64,000 nt of DNA. It comes from Sphingomonas sp. BK345 (lineage in GTDB: Bacteria; Pseudomonadota; Alphaproteobacteria; Sphingomonadales; Sphingomonadaceae). Below, piece after piece: positions 61,932-64,000 of this stretch (positions are counted from its first letter, which is position 1; each line of letters starts with the position of its first letter). The position numbers and the translations under genes were made by a program. The stretch lies in assembly GCF_014193845.1 (NCBI RefSeq), contig NZ_JACHZX010000002.1:822568-886567 (forward strand), written 5' to 3'. Under the pieces are notes generated by a model, which was given only the letters and a program-made list of their open reading frames with translations, had not been told where the DNA came from and did not search any database.

Positions 61932-62672
61932 TTGGACACCTACACCCTGCTCGCAATCTGCGCCCTGCTCGGGCTGGGCGCTCTGCTCTATACCTCGGTC
62001 GGGCACGCCGGGGCGTCGGCCTACATCGCCATCATGGCGCTGTTCGGCCTCGCTCCGGCGACGATCCGACCGGCTGCGCTGGTCATGAACATCATGGTCG
62101 CCTCATTCACCTCGTGGCAGTTCATCCGCGCCGGCCAGTTCGACGGGCGACGCCTGCTCCCCTTTCTGCTCGGGTCGCTACCGCTCGCCTTCCTTGGTGG
62201 TCGCATCACCTTGCCGGGCGCAACCTACCGGCCGCTGATCGGCATCGTTCTCCTGATCGCCGGCGTGCGACTGCTCTGGCCGCGACCGATGAAACGACAG
62301 GACGAAATCACGACACCGCCGCCTGCTGCCGGGGTCGCGAGCGGCGCCGCGATCGGGCTGCTCTCCGGCCTGACTGGCACTGGGGGCGGCATCTTCCTGA
62401 GCCCGCTGCTCATCATGGCGGGCTGGTCGAGCGCGCGGATGGCGAGCGGCATCGCGGCTGTATTCATTCTGGCGAACTCGATTGCCGGCCTTGCCGGCAA
62501 TCTGTCGAGCGTCGGCCATCTGCCGCCCGAATTGCCCTGGTTCATGCTGTCGGTGGCGATCGGCGCGGTGATCGGGACATCGCTGGGCGTGGCACGTCTA
62601 CCCGCACAACGTCTTCTTCAGGCCCTGGGTATCGTGCTGCTGGTCGCGGCGGGGAAGCTAATCCTGACCTGA
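61932..62672 (+). CDS. TauE/SafE-family (TSUP) anion exporter
   Basis: A 246-residue membrane protein with seven or eight helices. TSUP landmarks: LYTSVGHAGASAYIAIMALF, RPAALVMNIMVASFTSWQFI, LSGLTGTGGGIFLSPLLIMA and ANSIAGLAGNLS. It is thought to move sulfite or other organosulfonates. A TTG at 61932 is the likely start, eight bases after the previous stop. Placed beside chromate genes, it may relieve competing sulfur anions. Confidence 0.85.
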   Translation: MDTYTLLAICALLGLGALLYTSVGHAGASAYIAIMALFGLAPATIRPAALVMNIMVASFTSWQFIRAGQFDGRRLLPFLLGSLPLAFLGGRITLPGATYRPLIGIVLLIAGVRLLWPRPMKRQDEITTPPPAAGVASGAAIGLLSGLTGTGGGIFLSPLLIMAGWSSARMASGIAAVFILANSIAGLAGNLSSVGHLPPELPWFMLSVAIGAVIGTSLGVARLPAQRLLQALGIVLLVAAGKLILT

Positions 62673-62726
62673 TCGCGTCGTACAGACTTGCTTGCAGCGC
62701 CGGCAGGGCTCCGGTTTCCGAAGATT

Positions 62727-62754
62727 GGTGTCACAACCGAACGGTTGTGACACC
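62727..62754. repeat. 28-bp perfect palindrome, right end of metal-resistance cassette
   Basis: GGTGTCACAACCG-AA-CGGTTGTGACACC, 13-base perfect arms with a two-base centre. A close partner of the palindrome at 53267-53296; the pair bracket the MerR-to-TSUP cassette. Confidence 0.75.
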
Positions 62755-62812
62755 TAGGCTTAAGGGCTTCGCTTTCTCACTTCCGCAATGGCGGCGGGTT
62801 TCGGGAAGCGTT

Positions 62813-62849
62813 CGGCATTCCCATTTCTCGATCGTGTGTGGGAATGCCG
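62813..62849. repeat. 11-bp inverted repeat CGGCATTCCCA
   Basis: CGGCATTCCCA (62813-62823) and TGGGAATGCCG (62839-62849) with a 15-base gap. Could be a terminator of the chr/TSUP message or an element end; no T-run follows. Confidence 0.6.
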
Positions 62850-63013
62850 AGCGGGAGACGGCGTCACGCTCGTCGCGCATTGCACGACCTTTGCGCTTTC
62901 CAGGCCAATCTTAGACAAAAAGCTGAGCACACGATAAGGTCATTCATCCAGGAAGAGAATGGCTGATCTCCGCCAGTTCTGGGCCACGCGGGTGTCCGCC
63001 AAACCTGATTAAA

Positions 63014-63854
63014 CCTAGAGCATTTTTAGATTGAGCGTTGTTAGCCGGCGGCGTGGAAGAAGTTGGCGCATTCGATCGGCAGGAATCGATCGAGCAAACT
63101 GCCTATGTGCTGGATGAGGCCGTAGACGGTCCTTGCCGGTTCCTGTCGCAGCAGCGTCTTGAGCTTGGCGAAGGCTATCTCCAATTCCAGTGCCCGAACG
63201 GGTCTTCCAGTGCCCGAAGGGCATGCTGTCGCGGCATCGTTCGCCCACCGGCGCCCAGCCGTATGCTCGCGCCAACTTAATGTTGACGCCGGTCTCGTCG
63301 AAAATGACGAGGCTCTCAGGGTCGATGAACGGCTGCGCTGCTCGCCACAGATTGCGTCTTGCCGCGACGTCGGGCCGGTCCTGTTCGGCGGCGCGCAGCG
63401 CTCTTTTTAAACGACAGTCCGAGCCGCTGCACCGCATTCCAGGCCGCGCCGCTGCTGAGTTGCACACCATGTTTGGCCAGCAGCCAGGGTTGCACCTACG
63501 CCGGCGTGATGCCGGGACGCGAGCAATATGCACCGTCAGCGCGTCTTCCTGTTCGTCCGAGAGCTTGCGCGGGTGATGGCCACGGTTCGGGTTGGTTTCG
63601 GCACTGCCGGTCAACCGACGCCGCATCAGCACCTTGCAGATATACGCGATGATCACCCCGAACGTTGCCGCCGCCACTCTGACGGACGTGCCGCCGTCCA
63701 CCGCGCCGAGGACAGGATCGCGCAAGTCCTGCGAGTAGCTCTGCCCAAATTGCCAGCCCATCGCCGCCTCCCTCGTGACGGCGGCCTATGAATCACACGA
63801 CCCGCCAACTGGGAATCCACCCAACGATTCCGCTCAACCTGACACCGCTCTAGG
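63014..63854 (-). mobile_element. IS630-family element, degenerate
   Basis: Related terminal sequences lie at both ends: CCTAGAGCATTTTTAGATTG at the left (63014) and CCTAGAGCGGTGTCAGGTTG, read inward on the minus strand, at the right (ending 63854), with TA next to each as in the TA duplication of IS630 elements. The transposase between them is broken. The element has inserted after the metal cassette and palindrome. Confidence 0.82.
63041..63761 (-). pseudogene. IS630-family transposase, frameshifted
   Basis: Starts MGWQFGQSYSQDLRDPVLGA with the family HTH (VRVAAATFGVIIAYICKVLM), then loses frame in the middle and late parts. The DDE region appears in SLVIFDETGVNIKLARAYGW. The natural C-terminus ANFFHAAG with its stop at 63041-63043 is in another frame, confirming at least one frameshift. 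Not expected to be active. Confidence 0.85.
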
Positions 63855-63906
63855 TTGCCCGATCGCTAGCACGATCGAGACAATAGCCAACAGCAGGCAC
63901 CTTCCG

Positions 63907-64000
63907 TGACGTGACCCCCGTTTCTTCATCCATCTGGAACTAGAGACCGGCCCCTCGAAGGGACGGACGGAATGAAGCGGAAGCAGTTTTCGGAAGAGCA
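63907..64000 (+). mobile_element. IS3-family element, left end only
   Basis: TGACGTGACCCCCG at 63907 looks like the TG-initial terminal repeat of IS3-type elements; the transposase OrfA starts 65 bases later. The element continues past the right edge. Confidence 0.65.
63972..64000 (+). CDS. IS3-family transposase OrfA (start only)
   Basis: The first nine or so residues, MKRKQFSEE, match the start of IS3-group OrfA proteins with HTH. GGACGG precedes the ATG. Everything after is cut by the window edge. Confidence 0.75.

Larger units (their letters stand above)
62673..63013. other. Gap between the TSUP gene and an IS630-like element
   Basis: No convincing gene. It holds the second palindrome (62727-62754) and the dyad at 62813-62849. 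The 5' flank of the IS element begins at 63014. Confidence 0.5.

Noticed and set aside
1..64000. rRNA, tRNA or CRISPR arrays
   Set aside because: None was seen on reading both strands; short or divergent tRNAs could be missed without a covariance search.

Overview
The window is GC-rich throughout and reads as an alphaproteobacterium of the Sphingomonadales type. The evidence is the GTTC-N7-GTTC LexA boxes, the imuA-imuB-dnaE2 mutasome, sphingomonad-style small hypothetical proteins, and a conjugative backbone with a MobF relaxase, TraD, ParB-like, strawberry-notch and ArdC genes. It looks like part of a large conjugative plasmid or integrative element that has gathered accessory cassettes. 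No rRNA, tRNA or CRISPR array was seen.

Layout. (1) 1-12.1 kb: detoxification and efflux. A LysR gene (cut by the left edge) diverges from a translationally coupled MFS-HlyD-outer membrane factor-Ohr/OsmC operon. A second LysR gene ends a minus-strand run of AhpD-like and NTF2-like genes, followed by a GNAT acetyltransferase, a three-domain PPOX/ferredoxin-reductase/ferredoxin protein and a glutathione S-transferase. (2) 12.6-24.5 kb: DNA damage tolerance. imuA-imuB-dnaE2 continues without a large gap into two unknown genes, a YedK-type SRAP gene and a DnaQ-like exonuclease with a BRCT domain. A second cassette is dinB-DUF763-alkB. Each has a perfect LexA box upstream. (3) 24.6-29.7 kb: small metabolic genes, many overlapping by 1-4 bases. 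(4) 29.8-35.3 kb: MobF relaxase, TraD coupling protein and a ribbon-helix-helix relaxosome protein, followed by a hairpin plus TAGGGTGTG that resembles the F-plasmid nic region. (5) 35.6-52.3 kb: the presumptive leading region. Most genes here lie on the minus strand: SSB, a secreted SNase-like nuclease, a DUF2493 protein, ArdC, a ParB-like protein, a PIN/Phd toxin-antitoxin pair, a 1404-residue strawberry-notch helicase and a Toprim primase. A lytic transglycosylase and a LexA/CI-like S24 regulator follow. Two more perfect LexA boxes lie here. (6) 52.4-53.3 kb: a frameshifted serine recombinase beside palindromic sites. (7) 53.3-62.7 kb: metal and metalloid resistance. A MerR regulator appears to control two 19-bp-spacer promoters (CDF exporter, TonB receptor). 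arsR-arsC-arsB-ynfA-arsN2-arsH, a split chromate transporter and a TauE/SafE exporter follow. (8) 62.7-64 kb: a second palindrome, a decayed IS630-like element and the start of an IS3-like element.

The most coherent new picture has two parts. The first is a mobile SOS regulon: four perfect LexA boxes control mutagenic polymerases, abasic-site and alkylation repair, a self-cleaving repressor, and a primase/transglycosylase pair. The second is a leading region whose genes mostly use the strand predicted to enter the recipient as their template. Related structured leaders sit upstream of ssb and the DUF2493 gene and are candidates for single-strand promoters. Both are inferences from sequence layout; start sites, regulation and function were not tested.
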